A stretch of DNA of 56,864 nucleotides from Clostridia bacterium (GTDB lineage Bacteria; Bacillota; Clostridia; Oscillospirales; Acutalibacteraceae): positions 69,251 to 126,114 of the forward strand of contig JAFSFB010000020.1 of assembly GCA_017435385.1 (NCBI GenBank), read 5' to 3'. The notes beneath the pieces are model-generated. The model was not told the origin of the DNA. It did no database searches and saw nothing but the letters and a program-made list of their open reading frames with translations. The first letter of the stretch is position 1; each line of letters opens with the position of its first letter. Position numbers and translations under genes: made by a program. Positions 15,530 to 24,172 of the stretch are shown piece after piece.

Positions 15530-16489
15530 AAGCTGATTCAGCGGATTTGAGTCAACAGCCGCTTTAAGCTGCTCATTATAAACATGGGTATAGATTTCGG
15601 TTGTTGAAAGGTTTTCATGACCGAGAATTTCTTTGAGCTGCAGAGGATCTACATTTCCGTATTGATACATAAGAGTGGCGGCGGTGTGACGAAGCTTATG
15701 CGTCGAAAATCCCATTCCCGCAAGACCGCTTCTTTCAAGGCAGCCTTCAACAATTTTCTGAACGGTCTGTCTGCTGATCCGGTTCTTCTGCTTGCTGATG
15801 AAGAGTGCATCTCTGTCTTTAAGTCCGTCTGCAGGTCTGACACGAAGATATGCTTCAATTGCATTCACACATGCATTGTTTAAATATATTGTTCTTTCCT
15901 TATTGCCTTTTCCGAGAACACGAAGAGTGTTATCGTCCTTGATATCAGAAAGATTGATTCCGACTAGCTCCGAAAGACGAAGCCCGCAGTTAAGGAAAAG
16001 AGTCAGAATGCAATAATCACGCTCTTTGAATTTTCCGTCAACGCTCTCAAGGAGAGCAACGCTTTGTTCAAGGCTGAGATATTTGGGCAGACCTCTTTTC
16101 GTCTGAGGAGATTCAAGATGCATAACGGGATTTTTTTCAATATAGCTGTTTACTTCGAGAAATCTGTAAAATCTCTTTATAGCAACAGCTTTTCTTGCTC
16201 TCGCATTGGAACTGTTTTTTCTCTCGCTTCTGCAGTAGGCGAGAAAAGCGTATGCGTCGTTGAGAGTAATGTTAAAAATAATGTCATCGGTCAAATCGGA
16301 AATACCGATCTCCTCAAACGGAATGTTCTTATCAACAAGACCCCGTGACCGTTTTATATATCTGAAAAACATTCTCAGATCAGAAGCATATTCAAGAATG
16401 GTCAGTTCCGATTTATTCTTGATTGCGGAAAGATATTCGAGATATCTTATAACAGTAATGGGGAGAGTAACAATTTCTTCTCGTCGCAT
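15503..16489 (-). CDS. xerD: Tyrosine recombinase of the XerC/XerD family
   Basis: A 328-residue site-specific recombinase that resolves chromosome dimers at dif. The N-terminal SAM-like core-binding domain covers about residues 10-130. The catalytic domain shows Arg in NCGLRLSELVG, Lys in GKGNKERT, the HKLRHTAAT box, LGHENLSTTEIYTHV and the Tyr nucleophile in that last motif. It has no flanking att sites or phage genes, and its place next to spoIIM matches the chromosomal XerD (RipX) locus of Bacillus. Hence it is called housekeeping rather than an integrase. XerC versus XerD cannot be settled from motifs alone. A TAAGGAG site precedes the ATG. Confidence 0.88.
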   Translation of the reverse strand: MRREEIVTLPITVIRYLEYLSAIKNKSELTILEYASDLRMFFRYIKRSRGLVDKNIPFEEIGISDLTDDIIFNITLNDAYAFLAYCRSERKNSSNARARKAVAIKRFYRFLEVNSYIEKNPVMHLESPQTKRGLPKYLSLEQSVALLESVDGKFKERDYCILTLFLNCGLRLSELVGINLSDIKDDNTLRVLGKGNKERTIYLNNACVNAIEAYLRVRPADGLKDRDALFISKQKNRISRQTVQKIVEGCLERSGLAGMGFSTHKLRHTAATLMYQYGNVDPLQLKEILGHENLSTTEIYTHVYNEQLKAAVDSNPLNQLSKNKKSGE

Positions 16490-16613
16490 GATTTAACTCC
16501 TTATTGTACAACCTGCTGAAATTTTAGTATCTAATTATACAAAATAAATGTTTTGTGTAAGTTAGGGGAGAGAAAACATTAAAATATACTATAATTGGTA
16601 TAAATATATATTA

Positions 16614-17354
16614 TCAGTCTTTTTCTGTTAGCGGCAGGATTCCGCCTATATCAGTTAACGGTTTATCGGTCAGCTCTATGATTTCAATATTATGCTTTGC
16701 AGTAAAATCTATTATCTTATTATAATCGTCATGGCTTTCGATTCTTCCGTTTACCGCCAGCTTGTCCGACGATATCTTTCCGCAACATCCTCCGATGAAT
16801 CCGTAACCGTATCCTTTCAATCGAATGGAGCCTTTTGAAATGAACAGAACATCGTTCAGAAAATTTCCAGCGGCTCTATAGATGGATTCATCATCGGTAA
16901 TAATGGCGTTTTCGTGGACAGCACAGATTGAACAGCCGGTATAACCTTGGTTGACATTTATAACCGTCATATCATTGTTATAAGCGAATTCAAGGATTTC
17001 GTCTGCTATTGTCTTTTTGTTCAGAAATATTTTATTGCCGATTATCTTGCAATTAAGAATAACATCATCCGGATATTTTTTTCCGAGGACTGCCCCGATC
17101 CGCTTTATTTTAAATTTTTTATCCGACTCCCCTGAAAACAAATGTTCGTCAGGAAGAAATAATATGTCTTTTCCAAGATGAAGAAGCTGCAAATCAGCAT
17201 GAGAACTGACCGGTTCGGGCAGATTATCGGATTTCTTTATTTTATATGTATTTATTCCGAGGGAGTTCAGCTTATAAATCGTTTCATGAGCATCTTCGCT
17301 GACAGCAACCGCTGCAACCTCCCCTTTCGGCAGGTTCGGATTTTCAACAAACAT
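16614..17354 (-). CDS. Conserved clostridial protein, DUF6873/GME-fold-like
   Basis: A 246-residue protein that I associate, from memory, with the DUF6873 'GME fold' family (guanidino-group-modifying-enzyme-like pentein fold) found in Clostridia. That fold includes arginine deiminases and amidinotransferases. Visible blocks are HADLQLLHLG (about 52-61), NVNQGYTGCSICAV (about 134-147), AIITDDESI and a Gly/Cys-rich GYGYGFIGGCCG (about 183-194). The His-Asp near the start, the late Cys-Cys and the conserved Asp are candidates for pentein catalytic residues. The biochemical role is unknown. The gene is two bases after radA and is the last of the cwlD-radA operon. A simple uncharacterised binding protein is the alternative. 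Confidence 0.6.
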   Translation of the reverse strand: MFVENPNLPKGEVAAVAVSEDAHETIYKLNSLGINTYKIKKSDNLPEPVSSHADLQLLHLGKDILFLPDEHLFSGESDKKFKIKRIGAVLGKKYPDDVILNCKIIGNKIFLNKKTIADEILEFAYNNDMTVINVNQGYTGCSICAVHENAIITDDESIYRAAGNFLNDVLFISKGSIRLKGYGYGFIGGCCGKISSDKLAVNGRIESHDDYNKIIDFTAKHNIEIIELTDKPLTDIGGILPLTEKD

Positions 17355-17356
17355 AA

Positions 17357-18721
17357 TTAAATTGCTGCCTCATATGCTTCATTAATGTTTCTGACTCCTA
17401 CTATTTCAATATTTCCTTTAAAACCGTCGGATAAAGTCTTCAGGTTATGTTTGGGTATAATGCATCGATTGAATCCGAGTCTTTCAGCTTCTTTGATTCT
17501 CTGCTCACAGTTTGAAATCGAGCGAAGCTCACCGCCAAGACCGATTTCGCCGATTACAAGCGTATCATCTCTTATCGGTGTATCTTTAAAGCTTGAAATC
17601 ATTGCAAGAGCAACAGCAAGGTCAGTTGCAGGTTCATCAAGTCTGAGTCCGCCGACAACATTGACATATGCATCGCACGAATTCATATAAAAACCTGCTC
17701 TTTTTTCAAGAACGGCAAGGATCATTGACATTCTGTTATAATCGAAGCCTGTTGCCATTCTTCTTGCGTTTCCGTAGCCTGATGCAACGACGAGTGCCTG
17801 AACCTCTGCGAGAATCGGTCGGCTTCCTTCCATAACACATGCAATACAAGTACCCGCAGTATTTTTTGGTTTACCGGAAATAAGCATAAGCGAAGGATTG
17901 GGAACTTCAACAAGTCCTTTATCCATCATTTCAAAAACACCGATCTCGTTGGTCGAGCCATATCTGTTTTTGACTGCTCTGAGTATTCTGTAGGACAAAT
18001 GCCGTTCGCCTTCAAAATATAATACGCAGTCAACAATGTGCTCAAGAACCTTCGGCCCTGCGATATTACCGTCTTTGTTGACATGACCGACGATTATTGC
18101 AGGGATTCCGAGATCCTTTGCGCAGTGCATATAAAGATTGGTCGATTCTCTGACTTGAGTCACGCTTCCAGGTGATGAGGAAATCTCAGAAACGCTCATA
18201 GTCTGAATTGAATCAACGATTATAAGGTCAGGCTTATCGGTTCTGATATATTCAACGATGCTCTGAACATCCGTCTGACACATTATAAACAGATTGTCGG
18301 TCCGAACATTGAGTCTTTTTGCTCTGAGCTTTATCTGATTTGCGGATTCTTCACCCGTAACATATAAAACTCTCAGATTCTTGCCGAGAAATTCACATAT
18401 CTGAAGAAGGATAGTTGATTTGCCGATTCCGGGATCGCCGCTGAGAAGGACCAATGAACCTTTGACGATACCGCCGCCAAGAACACGGTCAAGCTCTCCA
18501 AGACCTGTTTTAAAGCGGATTTCATCTTCGGCAGTAATTTCATTTATCGTCTGCGCAAAAAGCGTTTTAACGGGTCTTGAAGAGGATTTCTGTTCATTCG
18601 GAGTTCTGATATCCTCTTCCATGCAGTTCCATTCGCCGCAGCCGGGACAGCAGCCGTACCATTTTGCGCTTTCATATCCGCATTGATTACAGATGTAAAC
18701 GGTTTTGTTTTTTCCTGCCAT
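17357..18721 (-). CDS. radA: DNA repair protein RadA
   Basis: RadA is a RecA-related ATPase that helps branch migration and processing of recombination intermediates. The 454-residue protein has an N-terminal C4 zinc finger (Cys 11, 14, 25, 28) and Walker A GDPGIGKST (95-103). The RadA-specific KNRYGSTNEIG motif (about 253-263) follows, then a C-terminal Lon-protease-like domain with GGLRLDEPATDLAVALA. All domains are complete. The start codon follows directly on the cwlD stop, and its ribosome site CGGAGGAA lies inside the cwlD end, so the pair is translationally linked. Confidence 0.96.
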   Translation of the reverse strand: MAGKNKTVYICNQCGYESAKWYGCCPGCGEWNCMEEDIRTPNEQKSSSRPVKTLFAQTINEITAEDEIRFKTGLGELDRVLGGGIVKGSLVLLSGDPGIGKSTILLQICEFLGKNLRVLYVTGEESANQIKLRAKRLNVRTDNLFIMCQTDVQSIVEYIRTDKPDLIIVDSIQTMSVSEISSSPGSVTQVRESTNLYMHCAKDLGIPAIIVGHVNKDGNIAGPKVLEHIVDCVLYFEGERHLSYRILRAVKNRYGSTNEIGVFEMMDKGLVEVPNPSLMLISGKPKNTAGTCIACVMEGSRPILAEVQALVVASGYGNARRMATGFDYNRMSMILAVLEKRAGFYMNSCDAYVNVVGGLRLDEPATDLAVALAMISSFKDTPIRDDTLVIGEIGLGGELRSISNCEQRIKEAERLGFNRCIIPKHNLKTLSDGFKGNIEIVGVRNINEAYEAAI

Positions 18722-19471
18722 TTAATGTTCCTCCGTAGAATTCAGATAGTCGATAATTCCCGTTGCTATAAAAAATGCAATTTTTCGGCGGTATTCTTCG
18801 GTCTTTAACAGATCCGCCTCATTACGGTTTGAAAGAAAACCGCATTCCACCATAACCGCAGGTGAATCGGTGTTATTGAGCAGATAGATCTCTTTTCCGC
18901 TCGGTTTTGTTTCACGGGTATTCTCTTTCTGAAGGTTATTGATTATTGAGAGCCTGATCGATTGAGCAAGCTTCTCTGATTCGGGATTGTTTTTTGAATA
19001 AAAGATCTGAGCTCCGCTGTATTTTTCCTCTGTAAAGTAATTCTGATGTATGCTGATGAACAAGGCGTTTTCATGTGATTCGATAATGCTGAGCCTGTTC
19101 TTTATATCGGAAATCTTCTGATTGCGGATTCCCTGAACACCGTCGCTGTGAATCGATTTATCGAGCTCCCGTGTCATTACTATATCGGGATAGCCGAGAT
19201 TAATGAGGATATCTCTGAGCATTAATGCGATGCTCAGATTAATGTCTTTTTCAAGAGTTCCGTCATATGAATGTGTTCCTCCGTCAATTCCGCCATGACC
19301 CGCATCAATGATTATTGTCGGAATTTCCTTTGCCTGCGCAGATGCATCAAGCGCAGACTTCCTGACAATTGAATAGCAGGAAATTAGAACGGAAAAAATC
19401 AGAGTCAATGAAAGAAAAAGAACGGATTTTGCCTTGAATTTTGAAGAAACAATAATTTTCAAATCAATCAA
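18722..19471 (-). CDS. cwlD: CwlD-like N-acetylmuramoyl-L-alanine amidase
   Basis: A zinc amidase of the Amidase_3 family that cleaves the muramoyl-alanine bond. CwlD acts in the forespore to make muramic-delta-lactam of the spore cortex. The 249-residue protein has one N-terminal membrane anchor or signal (about 17-35). The zinc site reads IIDAGHGGIDGG (first His, about 53-64), a Glu in LEKDINLS, SIHQNYF (second His) and the catalytic Glu in VECGFLSNRNEA. The small size without SH3b or SPOR domains fits CwlD rather than LytC. Being beside radA and near spoIIM and sigK also fits. A vegetative cell-separation amidase is the alternative. Confidence 0.85.
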   Translation of the reverse strand: MIDLKIIVSSKFKAKSVLFLSLTLIFSVLISCYSIVRKSALDASAQAKEIPTIIIDAGHGGIDGGTHSYDGTLEKDINLSIALMLRDILINLGYPDIVMTRELDKSIHSDGVQGIRNQKISDIKNRLSIIESHENALFISIHQNYFTEEKYSGAQIFYSKNNPESEKLAQSIRLSIINNLQKENTRETKPSGKEIYLLNNTDSPAVMVECGFLSNRNEADLLKTEEYRRKIAFFIATGIIDYLNSTEEH

Positions 19472-19525
19472 CCTCGCACATATATTTATAAAATACTATG
19501 CAATAAAGTCAATTGATTTGACAGA

Positions 19526-19951
19526 TTATTTAATGTTATTTAATCTTCTGAAATCAATATAATCCTGAAGAATTACAACAGCGGCAACCTGATCGACAAC
19601 AGCCTTTCTTTTCTTTCCTCTTGTGTTGGTAACATTCAGAGCGTTATGAGCAGTAACCGTAGTCAGTCTTTCATCCCGCATAACATGGGGAATGCCCGTT
19701 GATTCACTGAGGAGAGAGGCGAATTCGCTGCATTTTTCAGCCCTCTCCCCTATTGAAGAATCCATGTTTTTAGGCAGACCGACAACAAGGAGCTCGGGCT
19801 TATGTTTTTCGGTCAATGCTTTAATTTCTTCAATAAGCAGCTCCTGTTTTCTCTGATTGATAACGCAAACGGGAGAAGCAAGCATTTCAAATTTGTCGCA
19901 AACGGCTATACCTGTTCTTACATCACCGTAGTCAACGGCCATAATAATCAT
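19526..19951 (-). CDS. ruvX: Putative pre-16S rRNA nuclease/Holliday-junction resolvase YqgF
   Basis: A 141-residue RNase H-fold protein of the YqgF/RuvX family, required for final 16S rRNA 5' maturation. The first catalytic Asp is in MAVDYGDVRTGIAV (4-17), the Glu region is in VVGLPKNMDSSIGERA (about 57-72), DERLTTVTAHNAL follows, and the last acidic residues are in VDQVAAVVILQDYID. The AGGTGA ribosome site supports the ATG at 19951. It lies 30 bases past the terminator of the penicillin-binding protein gene, so it may have its own promoter, which I could not place. Confidence 0.92.
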   Translation of the reverse strand: MIIMAVDYGDVRTGIAVCDKFEMLASPVCVINQRKQELLIEEIKALTEKHKPELLVVGLPKNMDSSIGERAEKCSEFASLLSESTGIPHVMRDERLTTVTAHNALNVTNTRGKKRKAVVDQVAAVVILQDYIDFRRLNNIK

Positions 19952-19984
19952 ATATGTTTCACCTGATTTATCAAATTAGAAAAC

Positions 19985-20013
19985 AGCGGAGTTTGTTTGG
20001 GTCAAACTCCGCT
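19985..20013 (-). terminator. Terminator of the penicillin-binding protein gene
   Basis: A perfect 11-base-pair inverted repeat (AGCGGAGTTTG, 19985-19995, with 20003-20013) and a seven-base loop. On the minus strand it is followed by TGTTTTCTAATTTG. It lies just after the stop of the class A PBP. Confidence 0.8.
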
Positions 20014-20020
20014 TGAATTT

Positions 20021-22198
20021 TTATCCGATGATATTATCAACAATTCCGCTGATGATATTATCAACGATATCTCCGTCCTGATCGTTGCCGGGAGTATAGA
20101 AAGAGGAACAGGTCGTGCAAGTGCCGGGAAGAGAATTGATTTTATAGCATCCGGTTGCGGTCGATGTGCATGAGGAGCTGGCGAGCAGACCGGTAACCTG
20201 GCAATATTTTTTCTCAATCGTTCCGCTGCTCTTGGGGAATTCCTTGTCCGGAAGACCTTTATGAACTCTGTCAAAGACGGTTATAAATATCTTGCCGCAG
20301 GGGTTGACGTTGACATCAAGACGCTCGGGAATGTCAAAACCGAACCAGATCGCAGTTACATAATAGGGCGTTCCTGCACAGAACCAACGGTTGGTGTTGT
20401 TGGTTGTGGTACCGGTTTTTGCCATGATCTGGAATTTTCTTACATTTGAGCCTGAGCCGTAATAACTTGTGTCAACTGTCTGAAGAAGCTCGCACATGAT
20501 ATCAGAGGTTTCTTCGGATATAGCTCTGTGACCCTTGGGCTGTTCATTACTGAGAATGATTTCCTCGCCCGTGCTGTTGGTGACCTTATAATATGAATAA
20601 GGATCGTAATACATGCCGCCGTTTCCGAAGGTTGCATATGCAGCAGCCATTTCAACGGTCGTTGTTCCGTTATAAAGAGCACCCGTTGCAAGAGGAGCAA
20701 GCTGTCTGTCTTCCTTTTCATCAAGTCTTGAAAGCTTGAATGCATCTCTAAGGAAGGTAAATGAGTTTTCAATTCCGAGATCGAAATTAATAATTCTTGC
20801 AGGAACGGTATTATGCGATTCCTGAAGAGCATACTGAACGGTTACATTCTGATTTGAACCGAGGGTTTCATCAACATTATGGGGCCAGAGCTTACCGTTG
20901 ACGGCAATAGCATAGTCCCTGATCTTGGAAGAATAATGAATAAGGTTAAGCTCGATGGCGGGAGCGTAGCAAGCAATAGGCTTTATCGTAGAACCGGGCT
21001 GACGATATGAATTTGCAGCTCTGTTAAGACCTCTGTTTTCGGTCTTTTCGCCTGCTTGTCCGACAATGGCAACAACTCTGCCGTTATAGTCCATGATCGT
21101 CATCGCAGACTGAACGGGAATACCTTCATCCTCGCTGTAAAGCTCAGGGAAGCTCTTTCGGTTAACATATACATCTTCAAGAATATCCTGAACCTCAAGA
21201 TCAACAGCGGCATAAATTTTAAGTCCGCCATAGTAGATCTCATCAATAGCCTGCTGCTTTGAATAGCCGTATGCTTCCATAAGATCATCTCTAACACACT
21301 GGATAACATAGTCAACATAGAAGCTGTTGATAACCTTTTCTTCTTCAACAACAACCTTGCTGTCTTCATCGGGAACATATTTATCGCTGTTTGTGAATAT
21401 CAGCTCGTAATTACATGCGCTATCATATTCCTCTTTTGTCAGAGCGCCGTTTTTATACATCTGCTCAAGACAGTAAAGCTGACGGACACGGTTATTTTCG
21501 GGATTAAGCAAAGGATTGTTTTTCGTAGGCTTCTGTGTAATCGAAGCAATAACGGCGCATTCGGCAGCATTGAGCTCGGAAACATCCTTGCCGAAATATT
21601 TCTCACTTGCAGTTTCAACGCCGTAGCAACCGCTTCCGAGATAAAGCGTGTTAAGATATGCTTCAATTATCTTATTCTTATCATAGTTTTTTTCGAGGTT
21701 AAGAGCAGAAAGAATCTCATTGAATTTTCGTACAATAGTAACCTCGCTCTGATTAGTCAGATTCTTGATAAGCTGCTGAGTGATCGTTGAACCGCCCTGA
21801 CCGATGTTTGAAGGCTTGACAATAACGCCGATCGTTCTTTTCCAGTCAACGCCGTGATGCTCATCAAAACGTGTGTCTTCAAGCGCAACGAACGCATGCT
21901 TCATATAAGGAGAAATATCATCATAGTCAACCCATACACGGTTTTCTTCGCCGTGAAGCCTTGCGATTTCAACAACGACTCCGTCTTTATCATATGCATA
22001 AATAAATGATGTCTGGTTTTGCTTAGCTTTATATTCCTCAAGATCAATGGCAAGATCACCGTTGACGAACGAAATTGCATTGAAAAGAACATATGAAGCA
22101 ACAACAACAACCGTCAATCCGCATACGCAAAGAAAGCCGAGAAAGACCGAAAGAGCGTTTTTCTTTTTTGATTTACGGGATTTTTTAGGTGCAGTCAA
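20021..22198 (-). CDS. Class A penicillin-binding protein (transglycosylase/transpeptidase)
   Basis: A bifunctional PBP1a-type enzyme, 725 residues, polymerising and cross-linking peptidoglycan outside the membrane. A basic cytoplasmic N-terminus is followed by a membrane helix (about 17-40). The GT51 domain shows ALEDTRFDEHHGVDWKRT and GGSTITQQLIKNLT. The transpeptidase shows SxxK in RQPGSTIKPI, SHN in ESHNTVPA, and KTGTTTNNTNRWFCAG. The tail has several Cys and ends with an imperfect repeat IVDNIISGIVDNIIG. I chose a TTG start at 22198 because GGGGAGG sits nine bases before it; the upstream in-frame ATG at 22216 overlaps that site and has none of its own. Confidence 0.93.
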   Translation of the reverse strand: MTAPKKSRKSKKKNALSVFLGFLCVCGLTVVVVASYVLFNAISFVNGDLAIDLEEYKAKQNQTSFIYAYDKDGVVVEIARLHGEENRVWVDYDDISPYMKHAFVALEDTRFDEHHGVDWKRTIGVIVKPSNIGQGGSTITQQLIKNLTNQSEVTIVRKFNEILSALNLEKNYDKNKIIEAYLNTLYLGSGCYGVETASEKYFGKDVSELNAAECAVIASITQKPTKNNPLLNPENNRVRQLYCLEQMYKNGALTKEEYDSACNYELIFTNSDKYVPDEDSKVVVEEEKVINSFYVDYVIQCVRDDLMEAYGYSKQQAIDEIYYGGLKIYAAVDLEVQDILEDVYVNRKSFPELYSEDEGIPVQSAMTIMDYNGRVVAIVGQAGEKTENRGLNRAANSYRQPGSTIKPIACYAPAIELNLIHYSSKIRDYAIAVNGKLWPHNVDETLGSNQNVTVQYALQESHNTVPARIINFDLGIENSFTFLRDAFKLSRLDEKEDRQLAPLATGALYNGTTTVEMAAAYATFGNGGMYYDPYSYYKVTNSTGEEIILSNEQPKGHRAISEETSDIMCELLQTVDTSYYGSGSNVRKFQIMAKTGTTTNNTNRWFCAGTPYYVTAIWFGFDIPERLDVNVNPCGKIFITVFDRVHKGLPDKEFPKSSGTIEKKYCQVTGLLASSSCTSTATGCYKINSLPGTCTTCSSFYTPGNDQDGDIVDNIISGIVDNIIG

Positions 22199-22214
22199 AT
22201 CATGATACCTCCCC
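22196..22214 (-). promoter_or_regulatory. Ribosome-binding site that fixes a TTG start for the PBP gene
   Basis: On the minus strand GGGGAGG (22208-22214) is followed nine bases later by TTG (22196-22198) in the PBP frame. An ATG nearer the site reads ATG-ATT-TGA and stops at once. The in-frame ATG at 22216 overlaps the Shine-Dalgarno itself. Confidence 0.7.
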
Positions 22215-22278
22215 ATATTTTATGATTAAATTAAAGTATTAAAAAGTTATGATATTATGATTGAATTGTAAAATATTT

Positions 22279-22545
22279 TCAATTATGTTCAAACATATCC
22301 TTCAGAGAACTGATCTCACTTTTGATCTGTGAAAAATCAGGTCGAATAATATCTTCTTGAACCGTATCGGTTTCTGACAGATTCCGTCTGTTCAGCCCAA
22401 GATGCTCAATAATCATATCAAGCTTGTTTTCGATGATTATCAGATCAAGATTGCGGCTTCTGTCGTTTTCGATCTTTTTGATTTTTTCCGAAAGTACTTT
22501 GTATGAAGCTTCGAGCGCTTCTATTCTCTGAATCAGATTGTCCAT
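22279..22545 (-). CDS. Small coiled-coil protein of unknown function
   Basis: An 88-residue acidic protein not recognised as any family. From the ATG at 22545, which has AAGAAGGA eight bases upstream, it begins MDNLIQRIEALEASYKVLSE. Heptad-like Leu/Ile spacing runs through about residues 3-50 (IEALEASYKVLSEKIKKIEN), then a second amphipathic helix, and the tail ends KDMFEHN. No membrane segment or Cys is present. It lies 16 bases after the metallophosphoesterase gene and seems to be the last gene of that operon. It may be a helical partner or adaptor; this is inference. Confidence 0.6.
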   Translation of the reverse strand: MDNLIQRIEALEASYKVLSEKIKKIENDRSRNLDLIIIENKLDMIIEHLGLNRRNLSETDTVQEDIIRPDFSQIKSEISSLKDMFEHN

Positions 22546-22561
22546 GAAAACATCCTTCTTA

Positions 22562-24172
22562 TTATTTGAGTTTGTCGGCAAATTTAATCCGATTATGTAA
22601 AAATGCAATTAAAATTATTAAAATCCATAATGGAAGAAATGCAAGGAGAAGCAGAATTGCCGCAATAATTATGAACGGACCTTTTCTGCTCTTTCTGACT
22701 GTCGGTGCTTTCTTTTCAAAAACAAGCTTTTCGCCTGAGACCCCTTCTTCAACATAAGGGAATATCCTCAGCTCCGCTTCATAAGAATCGATTTTTCCGT
22801 TATAGAGAAGTGGCTCAACAAGACTTGCAGCATCGGGAACCACCTTCAGAATCTTCTTCAGATCAATATGCAGAGTTTCAAGGATGCTGTCAATTATATT
22901 AAGAAAACCGATCGTAACCTTATAGGTAGGAGTTTCGGGCGGATACTTGCTTTCTCCGCCGTAAAGATTGAGAACAAGCTCTGTAATTATATCGATGACC
23001 TTTTTGTCTTGGATATCAGAATAATCTGCAGGAGTCAGCCCCGTTTCTTTCCTTATCCATTTGGCTACGGTACCGACTTTAAGAGAATTGAGAAGCTTGA
23101 ATACGGGTTTGATTATCCAGCCGAATTTGTAAATAACCTTAGGCTTTATGCTTATTGCCGTTGCCATCTGAGCAAGCTTATCGATATCCTTGCCTGCTGC
23201 TTCAATCATTCCTCTGATTGTTCCGATAAGCTGATTTTCAAAAACATCCTTGAGTTTAATACCTTCAGATGCAAAGTTGTCAGGCTCATTGACATAATCT
23301 GTTGAAGCTTTAACGATATTATTTTCTTTGTCAATATATAATTGACGGATAACGCCGGGATAACCTATCGGTGTTCCCGTGCAAATATCGTATATAACAT
23401 TTCCTCTTTCACTCTGTGAAGCAGAAATATTGTGAATATGAGTGTGCCCCGTTAAAACAAACTGAATTCCGAGGTCAGCAAGAGCAGGAAGCCGTTTATC
23501 ATAATCGCCGAGCATATCACATTTTCCGATAATCTCATAGATCGGACAAGGTGCAATAAGAGGATGATGAGTCATCGCAATAACGAACTGACCTTCGCTC
23601 CTTGCCTTTTCAGCCTGAGCTGAAATCCATTCAAAGCATTCGTCGGAAAAACCGCTTTTTCCGCTCAGATTGGAGTCATCATTCAGAGCGAAAAGACGGA
23701 TCCCCTCACAAAGCTGAACTATATATGACATACTCTGACGGTGAACTGATATTGCCTGATCGGGACCGAATTCTTTATACATATCCCAAAGCATGTCACG
23801 GGTTGCGGTCGGTGTTTTAACGGTTATATCACCGTCATAGGCATCGGTTTCTCCGTTTTTTCTGAAATCATGCGTAGCGGTTATAACAAAGACCTTTTTG
23901 CCTTTTTCCTTTAAAGCCCTGAGCATACCGATGAATTCCTCATGAGCAGTCAATTCTCCGTTGTTCGTAACATCGCCGCTGATGAGAAGTATCTCGCTTT
24001 CTTTGTCAGATGCGAACTGTTCAAACGCAGACGAGAGAACCTCTCCGCTTTCAGCGAGAAGCTTCTGGCTCTTTGCACTGGCTGTTTCATAAGCCTTACC
24101 GCTTGATCCGCTTCTCAGCGAATAATAGTGCGTATCGGTCAGAACAGTTATTTTCAAAGGCTTGTTTTTCAT
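22562..24172 (-). CDS. Membrane-anchored calcineurin-like metallophosphoesterase
   Basis: A 536-residue phosphoesterase with the complete two-metal motif set: VLTDTHYY (about 10-17), LLISGDVTNNGE (about 61-72), ITATHDF in place of the usual GNHD, AMTHHPL and LTGHTHIHN. The C-terminal 45 residues hold one long or two short membrane helices (FIIIAAILLLLAFLPLWILI) after a basic RKSRKG. There is no N-terminal signal, so the catalytic part probably stays inside and the tail anchors it. A cyclic-nucleotide, lipid or nucleotide substrate is possible. The stop touches the start of the next upstream gene, so it is coupled to the sugar isomerase-like gene. Confidence 0.85.
   Translation of the reverse strand: MKNKPLKITVLTDTHYYSLRSGSSGKAYETASAKSQKLLAESGEVLSSAFEQFASDKESEILLISGDVTNNGELTAHEEFIGMLRALKEKGKKVFVITATHDFRKNGETDAYDGDITVKTPTATRDMLWDMYKEFGPDQAISVHRQSMSYIVQLCEGIRLFALNDDSNLSGKSGFSDECFEWISAQAEKARSEGQFVIAMTHHPLIAPCPIYEIIGKCDMLGDYDKRLPALADLGIQFVLTGHTHIHNISASQSERGNVIYDICTGTPIGYPGVIRQLYIDKENNIVKASTDYVNEPDNFASEGIKLKDVFENQLIGTIRGMIEAAGKDIDKLAQMATAISIKPKVIYKFGWIIKPVFKLLNSLKVGTVAKWIRKETGLTPADYSDIQDKKVIDIITELVLNLYGGESKYPPETPTYKVTIGFLNIIDSILETLHIDLKKILKVVPDAASLVEPLLYNGKIDSYEAELRIFPYVEEGVSGEKLVFEKKAPTVRKSRKGPFIIIAAILLLLAFLPLWILIILIAFLHNRIKFADKLK

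Noticed and set aside
15503..16489. The tyrosine recombinase as a mobile-element integrase
   Set aside because: There is no tRNA target, direct repeat, excisionase or phage gene nearby, and the spoIIM neighbour matches the housekeeping locus.
22198..22216. ATG at 22216 as the start of the penicillin-binding protein
   Set aside because: It overlaps the strong GGGGAGG site and has no upstream site of its own; TTG at 22198 is correctly spaced.
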